A stretch of DNA of 64,000 nt from Castor canadensis (taxonomy: Eukaryota > Chordata > Mammalia > Rodentia > Castoridae): NCBI RefSeq assembly GCF_047511655.1, contig NC_133390.1, positions 97,161,583-97,225,582 on the forward strand, given 5' to 3'. The notes under the pieces are model-generated. The model worked only from the letters and a program-made list of their open reading frames with translations, did not search any database and had not been told where the DNA came from. This document shows, one piece after another, positions 20,980-32,494 of the stretch. Made by a program: the position numbers and the translations under genes. The first letter of the stretch is position 1, and every line of letters starts with the position of its first letter.

Positions 20980-22895
20980 TTCTTAAGGAAGAAAAGACCT
21001 AAGAAAAGAGAAGTGGGACTTCAAGTTAAATTTTTTAAGAACATATACAACCCTATTAATAAGAATAGTTATTACACATTAATCAAAATAAAAAATTTTC
21101 AAATAAGATCATAAGAAGATACACATAAGAAAAAGAGCGAACTAGACGAAGGTGCATATGGGAGTTTTTCCCCCATAGGCATGTTTTCTCTGACCCTAGA
21201 AGGGATGGGACTGGAGACCAAGTCGTCGCTCAGCTGGGAAAGTGTGGGACATGTCTGATGTCACCACATGGGTCTCCTGGGCAGAAACTTCAGGGTTGGG
21301 CATCATCCTGATCTGTCTCCATATGAGGTATGCCAACAGCCAGACTGAGACTTGATGAGCAGATCATGCAAGACCAAGCAGCCAGGGACAGGAAGAGTAA
21401 GATGAACTTTCAGAATAAGGTCCCTAAGAATCAGAGTTGCCAGAGGGCAGAGAACACAAATTTGAATAGAAAAGATACCAAAAACTATTAAGGAGATACA
21501 AGAGCTACACACAGGAGACTTTCTGAATTAAAACACTGAAACCAAAACATGATTTTTAAATTTTAAAATTCACTAGCAAAAAAATGGTTACTGTTGAGAC
21601 CCAACTAGTATTCTGGAAACTGGATCAAGAAATATTTCAAAGGTCAGAACAGCAAGGCAAATCACCATTATCGAGATAGAAAGAGCTGGTATGGAAATAA
21701 CAGGAGTTCCAGGAGGAAAAAGAAAAAATGATGCACACAGGAGAAAATGAAGCAAAAACAAATGAAATGAAGCAAACAAACAAGCCAAAAAGGTTTATTG
21801 GGCTGAGAAAAGGATATCAAGTTTTAAGCAGGAATGTTCAGAAATGATTTCGTAGATGCATACACATGTGGCTAAACATGTTTTATATCTATAAAGCTTT
21901 TGAATTCCAAAGATAAAGATAAAAATCTTATTCTTGCCAGGTAGAAGATTGTAGGTTATGAAGAAAAAATAACTAGACTGATGCTGGAATTCTCTCTTGC
22001 AACATTGGCAGCTAGACCACAGTGGAATACATTTTGACCTTAAATATATTTTTTACTGTCAGAGTAAATGAAAAATATTTGCTATTTGGAGATACATAAG
22101 GATTCAGGCAAGTCGCACATATCACTCATCTGAGAAAACCACTACAAGAGGACTTTATGAAAAAAAGAACAAATGGAATAGATTTGAAGAGGAATGAGGA
22201 GAGGACTTATATTTAGCTGAAGACAAGTGACAGCAATGGACTGGCAACACGTAATGTAAGTACTAAATAAATACACTGGAAGTAGAGGAGCACACAACAG
22301 GGAAATTTCCCCTAAGAATCTGGGATTTAAAGAACAACCCACCTTGCCAACACTGAAGCATTGCGGTAAGAAGGGACACAAGAACAAAGGAAGCAAAAGC
22401 TCTTCCTAAGGCTTCATCTCTTGGAAGGAGGAAATTGCAGTATGTCTCTTCAAGGGACAAGGAAGAAAGGGGGCTTCTCAGGAGGGGAAAGTCAGTGTGT
22501 TGCTTTTGTGTAATAATAGGGAAAAGTCTGATTGCATGTGAGAACTGTGAAATGACAGTAACAATAAGTGTAAAAGGTCAGTAAAACCTCTGGTTAAAAT
22601 GCTGTTATTAATAACACTGAACATGGAATTTCAGGTTAGAATCTCTGAGCTGAAGAAAGAGGCATACAATGTAATGATAAAAAGCATAATTAATGAAGAA
22701 AATGAAAGCCATAATCTTATATGCATAAAATAGCAGCTAAACACATTTATAAATTATTAAAAGTGTAACTGTTAAAATAATATTATAGTAAATAACTTGA
22801 ATATCAGAGTGACCATTTCTGATAGATAGATAGATACATACATATATATATACATACAGGAATCAAATAATACAAACATGAAGCTTAATTTGATA
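20980..22895. other. no recognised feature
   Basis: Nearly 2 kb with no recognised repeat family. The minus-strand open frames (for example 22142-22396 and 22263-22460) overlap each other and have no domain. A GATA/CATA microsatellite lies at 22820-22858. Confidence 0.4.
22820..22858. repeat. (GATA)n/(CATA)n microsatellite
   Basis: GATA units followed by CATA and TA units are visible directly. Confidence 0.9.
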
Positions 22896-22897
22896 TG

Positions 22898-23660
22898 GTT
22901 ACAGTTGGTCTTCATTATTTGTCAATTTATCTATTTGCTAAAACTTATTTATAACCTCTGATTCAATATGTGATTCAATTTTTTTTTATTGTTTTGTTTT
23001 GAGACAGGGTCTCACTATGCAGTCTAGACTGGCCTCTAACTGGTGTCTCCTGCCTCAGCCTCCTGAGTGCTGAGATCACAAGTGTGGGCCACCATTCCTG
23101 GCTCACTTGATTGCTTTTGCAGTCATCTAAGATACTTGTTTAGATAGCAAAAAGTTTAAGCTGCCCAATGGATGTGTTCCCAACTGAGATCAAACAAGGG
23201 GACATTGCTTTGTTTCGATTGGCCTACTATAAATAATCATCCTTTTTGTGGTCTACTTAGTACCACATTTGTGCATTTTTGTGCTTTTTATTGGTGATTT
23301 TGCTTTTAAAAAATAATCCCCAAATGGAGTGTTGGAATGCTGTCTAGCATTCCTGAGCACAGGAGGCTGTGGTGTGTCTTACAGAGAAAATACCTATATT
23401 AGATAAGATTTGTCAGGTGTGAGCTGCAGTGCCATTGGCCATGGATTCAATGTTAATGAATCACCAATATGTATGAAATATAGAAACAGAAGCACACATA
23501 AAGGATGGTCCCATATTGATTGGTTGACCAAAATGTTGTGACCTGAGGTGCGCAGGAGCGTAGCCCTGTATTTTCTCCACAAGCAAATGGTTCAGTGTTC
23601 AATTATTCAATGACTTTATGGCATATAACTGGCTTATCCAATGAGAATCAACTCTACAGA
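22898..23660 (+). mobile_element. Tigger/pogo-type DNA transposon with decayed transposase start
   Basis: The start 'acagttggtcttcattatttg' resembles a Tigger terminal sequence and the right end near 23650 carries 'tggcttatccaatgagaatcaactctaca'. Internally, 23325-23500 is the transposase N-terminal region (vocabulary such as cttacagagaaaatacctat and caatgttaatgaatcacc), the helix-turn-helix DNA-binding part. Stops and indels make it non-functional, and most of the transposase is absent. A B1 SINE has inserted at 22980-23104. Confidence 0.72.
22980..23104 (-). mobile_element. B1 SINE monomer nested in the Tigger element
   Basis: Clear antisense B1: T-rich tail complement, then 'gagacagggtctcactatgcagtctagactggcctctaac' and 'ctcctgagtgctgagatcaca'. 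The Tigger sequence continues on each side. Confidence 0.88.
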
Positions 23661-23664
23661 AATT

Positions 23665-24505
23665 TAAAGAAACTCAGTTCCTCAAATGTAGAATATTTTT
23701 TGTATTCTGTGATGTGTTTTTATTTAAAGAATAACTCATTATAATTTTCTATCATAATCTAAATTTTTAGAAATGCACAACATAGAGATAAAAATCTTAA
23801 TTACATGGAAATTTAAAAGTACATGTCTAGATAATCCTTGAACCCAAAGGAATAGTAAGAACTATTATACTTTTATAATATGAAAACTGTAAAATTATCT
23901 AAAAAGTACTGAAATAACATTTCCTACTAAAGTTTATGGTACTTGATAAAGGCTGCATTCACAGAAAAACTATAACCTTAAATTCTGTTATTTTTAATGA
24001 ATAACACCGCTAAAATATAATAACTCAAAATTTTTATTCTTCTTGATTTGAAACCATGTCAAACTCATAAACCAGAAGAAGAACAGTAAGAGGCACCCAG
24101 ATGTGTGATGCCTCAGTTAGAAACACTATTCAAGTCATGCTAATTCTCCCAGTAATGACCCCTACAGGAAAATGCCTCAGGCCAGTCCAGGACCTGTGTG
24201 GCACCTATCTTTGTCTGTTTAGTCTCTTTCAATCTGGAACAGTTGATCACCCTTTTCTTGTCATCCATGATTTTAGCATTTTAAGACATCACCAAGCACC
24301 TATTCAGTAGATTCCCCCAAATCAAGCTTGTCTGAGGTACCTGCCTTTCCAATGACATTAACATGATCCATCTTGGTAGGAACTGGAACTGCACAGCAAA
24401 ATGTGATGTTGCAGTCCCTCCAACAGCAATGACATTGATTTGTCACATGGCTTCTAAGGTTCTCACACAGTTAAGGTGGCATCTGCCAGATTTCTTCACT
24501 ATAGT
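23665..24505. other. no recognised feature
   Basis: AT-rich in the left half, more balanced on the right. Open frames at 24101-24310 and 24363-24608 have no domain. Confidence 0.4.
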
Positions 24506-24509
24506 TTCT

Positions 24510-25020
24510 TTTTTTCCATTTGTAATTAATAAGTATTTGTGGAATAATACTTTGAAACTAGTAAATACCCTGTTCCCTGTCCTACTTTCCCTCACTAGTT
24601 TCTTGTGATGTGCCTTTGCCTGAACTAATTTTTATGATGACTGTCGTTAAATGGACTTTCCAGTTCTCTAATTTTTTCTGCCTTTAGTGGTGGGCATTCC
24701 ACTAGAATGGAGGACGAGCTTTCTCTTCTGATTTATTAATGTCAGGATGAACTAAGATTCTGATTTCATCTAATGGTTACGATTGTTTCCTATTCTTATT
24801 TATTTTAATGATCAAATTATTGCATATTTTGGCCAATGGGAACTCCTGTAAGATTTTGGCTGGTGGGATCTCCCTATGTTTCTGTGGTCATATCTTTTTT
24901 TTCCCTCATAGCAAGATATTCTAGATTTATCTTTTACTTTCCTTGCCCTGGATTTGAAATCAGCCATTTCTCTAAGGACCCATAATAAGCTTTAAAGGAA
25001 AATGTATTTAGACACCAAGA
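24510..25020 (+). mobile_element. ancient interspersed repeat, family not assigned
   Basis: The blocks 'ttaataagtatttgtggaataatactttgaaac', 'tggtgggcattccactagaatgg' and 'gatttgaaatcagccatttctctaagga' occur in an order I recognise from a common mammalian repeat, probably LINE-derived. I cannot name the subfamily from sequence alone. A B1 fragment interrupts its right end. Confidence 0.45.
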
Positions 25021-25021
25021 T

Positions 25022-25108
25022 CTTGTGATCTCTGCACTTTGGAAGCTGTGGCAAGAAGATTGTGAGTTGGACGTCAGCCTGGGCTACATAGCAAAGGCCC
25101 TGACCCAG
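25022..25108 (+). mobile_element. B1-type SINE fragment
   Basis: The segment 'gtgatctctgcactttggaagctgtggcaagaag' followed by 'gtcagcctgggctacatagc' is the B1 middle. The promoter end is diverged and no tail is visible. Confidence 0.7.
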
Positions 25109-25164
25109 GTCTGCATTCTAGGAGTGCTTGTTACTACTGAGGTATCACTGCCTCAGGCTTTCCA

Positions 25165-25548
25165 AGTAGACAGAGCTAAGAAATGTGCAAGTTAAAACTG
25201 CAATGAGAAATCACATCAGACTCACCAGAACAACTGTGATTAAAAAAAAAAAAAGACAATACAGAAATGTTGGAGAGGCAACAGGAACCCTCAGCCTTTA
25301 CTGATTGTAACATCCCAGTCACTTTAGACGACCACTGGGCATTACATAAAAGGCTCATACATAGAGTCAGTATATGACCCAGCATCTCCATTCTAGGTAC
25401 ATATCCAAAAGAATTAAAGAACATCCACATGACTGTTCATAGTGGCATTATTCATAATAATCCAAAAAAAGAATCAACCCAAATGTCCATCAATTAAAGA
25501 GGCCATACAAGGGTACCACTGATGCATGCTACAGCATGGATGAGCCTC
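25165..25548 (+). mobile_element. L1 3' region, sense, left half
   Basis: 'atatgacccagcatctccattctaggtacatatcc' and 'gtggcattattcataataatcc' are conserved ORF2 C-terminal and downstream blocks of old L1s. The copy is cut by an MLT1 LTR and continues at about 26030. Confidence 0.78.
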
Positions 25549-26027
25549 TGTGGTGGGTGGAACGGAGTCACACCCAAAGTTGTCTATGTCTTCATTTCAG
25601 GAATCTGTGAATATTACTTTATTTGGTAAGAACCTTTGCAGATTCCTCAGCAAAGCATTTTGAGTTGAAGGGATTAGCCTGGATTGTCAGGGTGGGCCCT
25701 AAATCCAATGATAAGTATCCTTTATAAGAGAGAGGCGTGAGCGGATTAGAGAAATAGAAAGGAAAGGATACAGACACACACAGGGGAAGGTAATGTGATG
25801 ATGAAGGTAGAGATTGGAGTCACATGCCATGAGCCAAGAATGCTGAATTCCAGCCAGTAGACATTGCAAGAGGCAAAGAAATATCCCCCATAGATCTCCA
25901 GGGAGTGCAGCCTTATCAACACCTTGGCTGTGGACACTGGCCTCCAGAACTAGGACACAATAAACTTCAGCTGTTTCAAGTCATCCAGGTTTTGTAATGT
26001 GTTGTGATCATCTCAGAAAACTAATAC
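25549..26027 (+). mobile_element. MLT1-type LTR (ERV-L/MaLR)
   Basis: A solo LTR inserted in an L1. The left part has 'tctgtgaatattactttatttgg', the middle has 'agggtgggccctaaatccaatgataagtatcctttataag', and the right end has 'ggcctccagaactaggacacaataaacttc' and 'actaatacaa'. All are hallmarks of MLT1 on the plus strand. An AATAAA signal is at about 25959. The flanking L1 was clearly one element before insertion. Confidence 0.85.
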
Positions 26028-26029
26028 AA

Positions 26030-26335
26030 ATTAAAAAAAAACATTGAGCTAAGAAAATAAAGCTAAACACCAAAGACCACATGTTAGGATCCACTTCTAT
26101 GAAATATTCCGAAAAGGCTGCAGTTGGAAAGCAGACCAGTGGTTGCCTGAGGCTGAGGTGGGAGAAGAATCTACTAATCAGGCATGAAGAAACATTTTGG
26201 GATTGTGGAAATTTTTTTTAAATGTATTGAGGTAATAGATCACACAAATATAGAAATTTATTAAAGATACTTGTACATTTACATTGGGGTATTTTATCAT
26301 ATGCATATTATATCTCAAATTTATTATAAAAAAAC
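26030..26335 (+). mobile_element. L1 3' region, sense, right half
   Basis: Continues the L1 at 25165-25548 with 'ggatccacttctatgaaatattcc', 'ccagtggttgcctgaggctg' and the A-rich 3' UTR end. Confidence 0.7.
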
Positions 26336-26689
26336 AAAAAAATAAGAATAAATTTCATAAGAAATGCAAAGAACTTATAAAAATTAAAACTACTTTTTCT
26401 TTTTCTAAGGTCATGGGAGGCATTCCTAACAAAGCTACAAAATCCTTAAGTTGTATTTCTCTCTATAAATTTAAAATCTTTTATGACCAAAAATACCACA
26501 AATAAGAGCAAGTAGAAAAACAATATATTTGAAGAAAAATTTTAGTAGATCACAAAGAATGAGTATTTCTAGTAATACGAGGTATTCTTAGACATTAACA
26601 ATCGACAAATAGTCAAGGAATAGGAAGAATAAAGATAAATGATGAAAAACGTGTATTTTAAGGACAAACACTGAAGCATGAGAAATAAT

Positions 26690-27265
26690 GCAAACTCGAA
26701 CATCATGAAGGATCACTTTTACTTCATCAAAGTGGGAAAATGATAGAGCAACAGTATATTGGTGAGAATAAGATTGGAGAAGAAGAATAATCTCATACAT
26801 TTCTTGTGGAAACTGCAAAATACTATCAGCTCATTTGAAACTCACTTTTGCAATGTGTATTAATATAAAAGAACATACACGTGGGCCTAATGTTAGGTGT
26901 TAATTTTAATGAATTAAGGACGGGCACGTATATTGTAAGGATAAGGATGCTTATTTTGTAGTATTGTCCATGGAGATGACAAGTGTGCCTCAATGAAGGA
27001 ACTAGATGAATAAGTTGTGCCATATCCATAATCATGGAAGGTTGTCCAGTCATTTAAAAAGTTAAGAGATATGTAGATTGATTTGGAAATTCTACCAGAT
27101 ATTGCTTCATGACTACCATCTTTTGGTGGTACTTGGGTTTGAACTCAAGGCCTCATGCTTGCTAGGCAAGTGCTCTACCATTTGAGCTACTCTACCAGTC
27201 CAGGTGTTGCTACATGAGAAAAGCAAGTTTCAGAGGATTGTATAAAAATTTTAAAGTTATGTATT
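26690..27265 (+). mobile_element. L1 3' region, sense, diverged
   Basis: Weak but ordered L1 blocks: 'gtgagaataagattggagaa', 'ctcatacatttcttgtggaaactgc' and 'ggttgtccagtcatttaaaaagtt'. An ID SINE is nested at 27121-27204. Confidence 0.55.
27121..27204 (-). mobile_element. ID-type SINE monomer
   Basis: Antisense ID element with the complement of the B box ('tttgaactcaaggcctcatgc') and the A box ('tgctctaccatttgagctac'). Confidence 0.85.
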
Positions 27266-27269
27266 TACA

Positions 27270-28105
27270 CATATATGTATACAAACATAGGTACATGAGT
27301 GTGTCTACTGTGTCTTTCTATTATGAAAGTGTCATTTTGGCTTTGTAATTAATAAGTAATCTATCAGATGCTCCTTTGAAGCCAGATGAATATCTGACTC
27401 CCAAGTACCTTTTACTCTGTGGGTTTTGCTCTTGTTGGTGACCCTTGCCTAGATCAATTATTACATTGGTAGTTGCAAATTAACACCTTTTTATTATTTA
27501 AAATAAAATCCAAGTATGAGGAATCATTTTTAAAAACTCTGTTTTGTTGCACAGCAAGTTTTGAGGGTTAACTGATCTACATAACAGCTACTTTTCTCTT
27601 TAACTTGGCCTGTGTGGACTAAAAATAAAGAGCTTTACTTCATGCTTGCTTATTTTCTCCAGACCAAACTGAATATAGATGACATTTTCTGTTTTCTTTC
27701 TATCTGACCCTTCCAGAAAAAAGTATGACATACTAGCTAATGAGACAAATAAATTATACTTTTGATTTTGGCATCTGCTTCAGTGGTATTGATTGGTAAA
27801 ACTTACCAGAATAAAATTATTAATCTAGTTTCTGTTTTTCTGCACTCGACAGTTGCTTTTTGAAGTTTCTGGCAAAGGTTGGTTAAGTGATATTACCCAC
27901 AAGTACTATTTTTCTGAGTATGACATTAAAAATCTGTCTCCATAAAAAATTAGGACACTTCACAATGCTGCATTTTTTTCTGTCTGGTTTTTGATACTAA
28001 ATACTTGGGTTCTTTGAAAGTAAGCTAGACTTTTTGAGTATAAGTGACTAGCACATCTCTCAATTCAAACTGTGTTGTCTAAAATCATTTTTCAAGAGAC
28101 TCACC
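27270..28105. other. no recognised feature
   Basis: AT-rich unique-looking DNA. I found no repeat family, gene or simple repeat here. Confidence 0.4.
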
Positions 28106-28107
28106 AT

Positions 28108-28190
28108 GAGTTGGGGGTATCGCTCAGTGGAGGAGCATATTTCTAGCATACACAAGCCCTGGGTTCAATCCCAGCACCAATTAAAAAATA
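28108..28190 (+). mobile_element. ID-type SINE monomer
   Basis: Sense ID: A box region 'gggggtatcgctcagtggagg' and B box 'gggttcaatcccagcacc', then an A-rich tail with GAAAG units. The B box is intact. Confidence 0.88.
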
Positions 28191-28463
28191 GAAGAGAAAG
28201 AGACAGAGAAAGAAGAAAATCCCAATGAACATGAAAGAGCTTTAAAAAGTTCGTGCAGGTGATAATGTTTATGTTTTATTGCTCTATTAAAGGTTTAACT
28301 GAAAAGAATCAAGAAAGTTATCTTTTTCTTGGAATGAGAAAAATAGAACCTAAATCCTATTCTACTTTAGTTACTTTTGAAGTAATAGGAAAACTCCTAG
28401 CACGATCTAGACTTTTTTTTAGCTTTTCATCGATGACAACATATAATTAAAAAGTAAAATTTT

Positions 28464-28547
28464 GGGGCTGGGGTTGTTGCTCAGTGGTACAGCACTTGCC
28501 TAGCATGCATGAGGCCCTGGGTTTGACCCACAGCACTGGAAAAAAAA
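28464..28547 (+). mobile_element. ID-type SINE monomer
   Basis: Sense ID close to the rodent consensus: 'ggggctggggttgttgctcagtgg', 'gcctagcatgcatgaggccctgg', then an A tail. The target duplication may be the flanking AATTTT. Confidence 0.9.
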
Positions 28548-28549
28548 TA

Positions 28550-29208
28550 GAATTTTAAATCAGAAGATTCCAGATAATTTAATTTAAGCATTGAGAAATG
28601 TCACTGAAGAATTAGGTGATTAGCTATTTTAATATTGTTCTGTAGCAGGTAAAATGAAGAACTTAACTTTGGAAGGCCGGGTTTTGGTCCCAGCTGAACT
28701 GTGTGGTAATTTCAGGCCATGGATTGCTGGCTTATAAAAACAGACTGTCGAATTAGAGAGGAAGATTATGACCACATTTTCTATTTCAAATTCAATACTG
28801 TTAGGTCAGTGATGCTTATGTACTCATAAAATGGCACCATGTAATTTCACTCATTCAAAAATACACACTCAACACACCTGTGTGCCAGGCATTGCTTTAG
28901 GTACTGAAAACACAGATTATCTATGCTCTCAAATGTGGAAGAAGCAAATATACCTTCTTAACATACTAGGATTTAATAAATCTTATCTCATAATATGTGC
29001 TGTATTCATCCAAGAAATGAATACTCTTGTCTTTATCATTCCACTGATACTGTCTCATCACTGATGACCTTTGTTTTGCCAGATCTCATCATTGACTCAC
29101 AGTTTTCATCATCTTGATTTGTCAGTGGCATTTGACTTACTTCATTCTCTCCTTGAAGCACTTTTGTTTTTTGGTTACCAGGACGGTATCCCATAGTTCT
29201 ATGATCTC
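28550..29208. other. mostly unrecognised; possible MIR-like piece
   Basis: Only 28835-28930 ('aacacacctgtgtgccaggcattgctttaggtactg') resembles an antisense MIR or L2 3' end. The rest is unrecognised. Confidence 0.4.
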
Positions 29209-29211
29209 ATG

Positions 29212-29669
29212 GGCTTTCTTTCTTTCTTCCTTTCTTTCTCTTTCTTTCTATCTATATTTCTTTCTTTGTTTCCTTCCTTCCTTCCTTTCTCTCTCTCTCC
29301 CTCTCTCTCTCTTTCCCTCTCTCTTTCTCACTCCCTCCCTTCCTTTCATCCTTTCCTTCCTTCCTTCTTTCCTTCCCTCCTCCTTTCCTTCCTTCCTTCC
29401 TTCTTTCCTTCCCTCCTCCTTTCCTTCCTTCCTTTCCTTCCCTCCTCCTTTCCTTCCTTCCTCCTTTCCTTCCCTCCTCCTTTCCTTCCTTCCTCCTTTC
29501 CTTCCCTCCTCCTTTCCTTCCTTCCTCCTTTCCTTCCCTCCTCCTTTCCTTCCTTCCTCCTTTCCTTCCCTCCTCCTTTCCTTCCTTCCTTCTTTCCTTC
29601 CCTCCTCCTTTCCTTCCCTCCTCCTTTCCTTCCCTCCTCCTTTCCTTCCTTCCTTCTTCCCTTCCTCCC
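29212..29669. repeat. long (CCTT)n-derived polypyrimidine tract
   Basis: About 458 bases of almost pure C and T on the plus strand, built from CCTT, TTCC and CTC units with an inner longer periodicity near 29390-29640 (CCTCCTTTCCTT modules). It directly joins the tail side of an antisense SINE at 29671, so it probably grew from that SINE's A-rich tail. The 142-191-codon open frames on both strands are only Ser/Leu/Pro/Phe or Arg/Glu/Gly/Lys repeats. Confidence 0.95.
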
Positions 29670-29670
29670 T

Positions 29671-29862
29671 TGGCAATGCTGGGGTTTGAACTCAGCATTT
29701 GCCTACCAAGCATCTGCCACTTAAGCCATGCCTCCATCCCTTTTCTGCATTGTTAATTTTTCAGAGTTTCATTGTTTTTGCCTATGGCTGGCCTCAGATT
29801 GCAATCCTACCTCCACCCCCCACATAGCTGGGATTACAGGTGTGTACCAGCATGCTTGGCCC
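29671..29862 (-). mobile_element. B1-ID heterodimeric SINE
   Basis: On the minus strand a B1 half (29760-29862) precedes an ID half (29671-29745). The ID half shows the complement of the B box ('tttgaactcagcatttgc') and of the A box ('catctgccacttaagcc'). Confidence 0.85.
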
Positions 29863-29864
29863 AT

Positions 29865-30595
29865 ACTTTTCAACATTTTGTTGATTTTTCCCATTCCCTC
29901 TGATTTCTAAATGTTGAAGGGCTTCAAAATGTTACTCTTGAATCTCCTTTATTCTTTATTTACTCCTTGAGTGACTTTTATGTTGTCCTATGGCTTTGAC
30001 TCTGTTACCCCGAAATTCATATCTTCAGCTCAACTTCTTCCTTGAATTCTGGCATCACATATCAAGTGCCTACTTGACAACTCAGTAAAATCCAAATGCT
30101 ACTGTCTTCTTTGATCATGATGAGACCCTGATATTTACATGAGTGTGTTTGGTGAGTGTGTTTCAGATCAATACCTGTGATGGATCAGGATGAGACAAAT
30201 GTTGAGAAACAGGAGAAGTTGAACTGTTGATGCAATTACAACAGAACCTCAGCTGATCCTACAGACAGCCCTGGAGCCAGCATAAACCTTCACAATTGTC
30301 CTAGTGCAGGCAAGAGAGAGCTGTAGCACGGCATGAACCAGTGATTGGATGCAAACTGCTCTCAACGAGGGGTAAAACTCTCCCTCCTACCAAGAGCAAG
30401 TTCTGGAGAAGACTGAGCTATGAACCCTCAGCACATGACTTTCACAGCAGTGGGGAGCAAGTCCCTCTTCCTAAAGGGGAATCTGGTGGCACTGAATAGC
30501 TGCTATTGTCACCAAATATCTCGTAGTATCTCACACATAGCTTAATTTTTTCTCAAAATATATGTGTTTTATTTGTTATTCCCTTCTAAAATGTA
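29865..30595. other. no recognised feature
   Basis: Unique-looking sequence, more GC-balanced at 30180-30520. I saw no gene or nameable repeat. Confidence 0.4.
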
Positions 30596-30599
30596 ATAC

Positions 30600-30715
30600 C
30601 ATGACTGCAGAAACTTTCTTTCTCTCTTTCAGATTTAAATCCCATAGTCTCAGAATCTAGAAACAGTGCCTAGAACATAGTGTGTGTTCAATAAATATTA
30701 TTTGATGAGTAAATT
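30600..30715 (+). mobile_element. L2 3' end, sense
   Basis: Ends with 'cagtgcctagaacatagtgtgtgttcaataaatatt', the characteristic L2 3' terminus, preceded by the L2-like 'accatgactgcagaaac'. Confidence 0.7.
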
Positions 30716-30719
30716 AGAT

Positions 30720-31845
30720 AGATTCCATGGTCATTAAATGCTAGGAAATATTTTATTTTCATGGAATATAGAAGTAAACAAGACTGTCTCAGTCACTGAC
30801 CTCGTGGAACTTAAAATCAAGTAGAAATTATTTACACATATATCACACAAAGGTAAAATATGGATATATACACTGTACTTTTAAAAGTAAAATTATAGCC
30901 AAATAATACTATCTAGAATTTTACTAATCTATCTAGATTCAGAATATCTGATAGTATTAGTGTATAAATGTTTTACTCAGTGGTAAGATCAGAAGATATA
31001 AAAGCAGTGAACACTTCAGAGTTACTTATTGCTCTATTTTCAGGAACAAAACTTACAGCACTGGAATATACGTCTTTTTCCCAGTTTTGTAATAAGGAAT
31101 AAGGGACAAAAGAGAGAGACTAACAAAAAATGAATACCTACTTAACTGGAATTTTTATTCACCAAAATCCTTCTCTAAAATGCCATAGACCAAGGTAATA
31201 ATTACATCAGGATAGATAAGGGATAAAATGTGTGTGATGAATGGATAATTTATAGTTACTTTACGTTCAGTGACAGTAAAGTGTAATAAAGACTAGGAAT
31301 AACACCTCAGCTTTGTCATTATTGTAGAATCACAGGCTCATCTTTTACAAAACAGACCTGAAAGCTGCGTTTTCTTTAGCATGTTTTATTTCCTTTCACA
31401 GTCAAGAGAGGATTTTACCTTCAAGAGCTTCAGCAAGATGAACAACTTTCCCCTTTGCCTATTTTACCAAAAAAGTGAAGGCTTTTCACTCTTACTTTCT
31501 TTGTGGTAGTGATCATGACAACCAACATCTCAATTCTTGGTTTGTCAAAACAAGATGCTTGGTGATTCTAGAATAGCTCAAATGGGAAATCTCCAATTGC
31601 TCTCTACACTGAATATGGGGTCTCTGCTCTCTTGACGTTATCCTTAGAGTGCAAGCGTGCTAAGCCAGGTGTGCATCGGTGTCCCTGTCTTTTGCATGTC
31701 ATTTCATCCTTGCAGGAAAGCAAGGCTTGAGAAGATCCAAGCCCATAAGAATGTCTACCTTAAAAGTGAAAAAAAAAAAAAAAGACAAGACTTTTATCTA
31801 ATCTCTGGGTCCCACTCTTTTTCAGATGGTTTAAGGTGGTCCTCC
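30720..31845. other. no recognised feature
   Basis: AT-rich unique-looking stretch. The two overlapping open frames at its right end have no domain. Confidence 0.4.
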
Positions 31846-31848
31846 TTG

Positions 31849-32320
31849 AAATAAATTTGAGTAGAAACAAGATACAATGAAACACACTGAAAACTGTTGA
31901 ACAATACAGGGAAAAGGCTAAGGAAGAGTTATAGAGGTGGTTAGACTGATTAAAGCACAATATATTTATAGGTGAAATACTCAGGCCAAACCCCTCTGAC
32001 CAATAACAGACCCTAAAATAATGAAAGATGGGAATGGAAAACAGATTATGCTAAGGGGAAGGTTCTAGTGGGTGGGAAGGGGAGGGTAAACAAAGAGAGT
32101 AAAGGGGGGTGAATATGGCTGAGTTATCTTCTATACATGTGAGAATATGGGACATTGAAACCTGTCAGTCATTTTAAGGAGGGGGAGGGGAAGAGGGAGA
32201 ATAATAGAGGTGATGAACCAAACTGGGGTACGTTGTTTGAATATATGAAATGTTACAGTACAACCCCCTGTACAACTGTTATGTACTAATACAAACGTTA
32301 AAAAATAAAATAAATTTGAG
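31849..32320 (+). mobile_element. 5'-truncated L1 tail with target-site duplication
   Basis: A 13-bp direct repeat AAATAAATTTGAG is at 31849-31861 and 32308-32320. Between them is a sense L1 3' UTR with G-rich runs ('ggtgggaaggggagggtaaac', 'aaggagggggaggggaagaggg') and a 3' end 'taatacaaacgttaaaaaat'. It is of the rodent 3' UTR type and reads the same way as the G-rich copy at 62986-63312. Confidence 0.87.
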
Positions 32321-32413
32321 ATTCTTGGTGAATGGCTAAACTGCCAATTTTATATCAACTTGCTGAGATGTCACCCCTATTTGGATATCTTTTTGAAAAG
32401 AATAAGTGGCTAA

Positions 32414-32489
32414 TAGTACTGGGTTTGAACTCAGGACCTCACACTTGCCAGGCAGGCACTCTACCACTTGAGCCACTTCACCAACCCCT
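32414..32489 (-). mobile_element. ID-type SINE monomer
   Basis: Antisense ID: 'gggtttgaactcaggacctcacacttgcc' and 'actctaccacttgagccac' are the B- and A-box complements. Confidence 0.85.
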
Positions 32490-32494
32490 AGATC

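Noticed and set aside
29114..29737. Open frames of 142-191 codons on both strands
   Set aside because: Encoded by the pyrimidine tract; residues are only Ser/Leu/Pro/Phe or Arg/Glu/Gly/Lys repeats, and frames exist on both strands.
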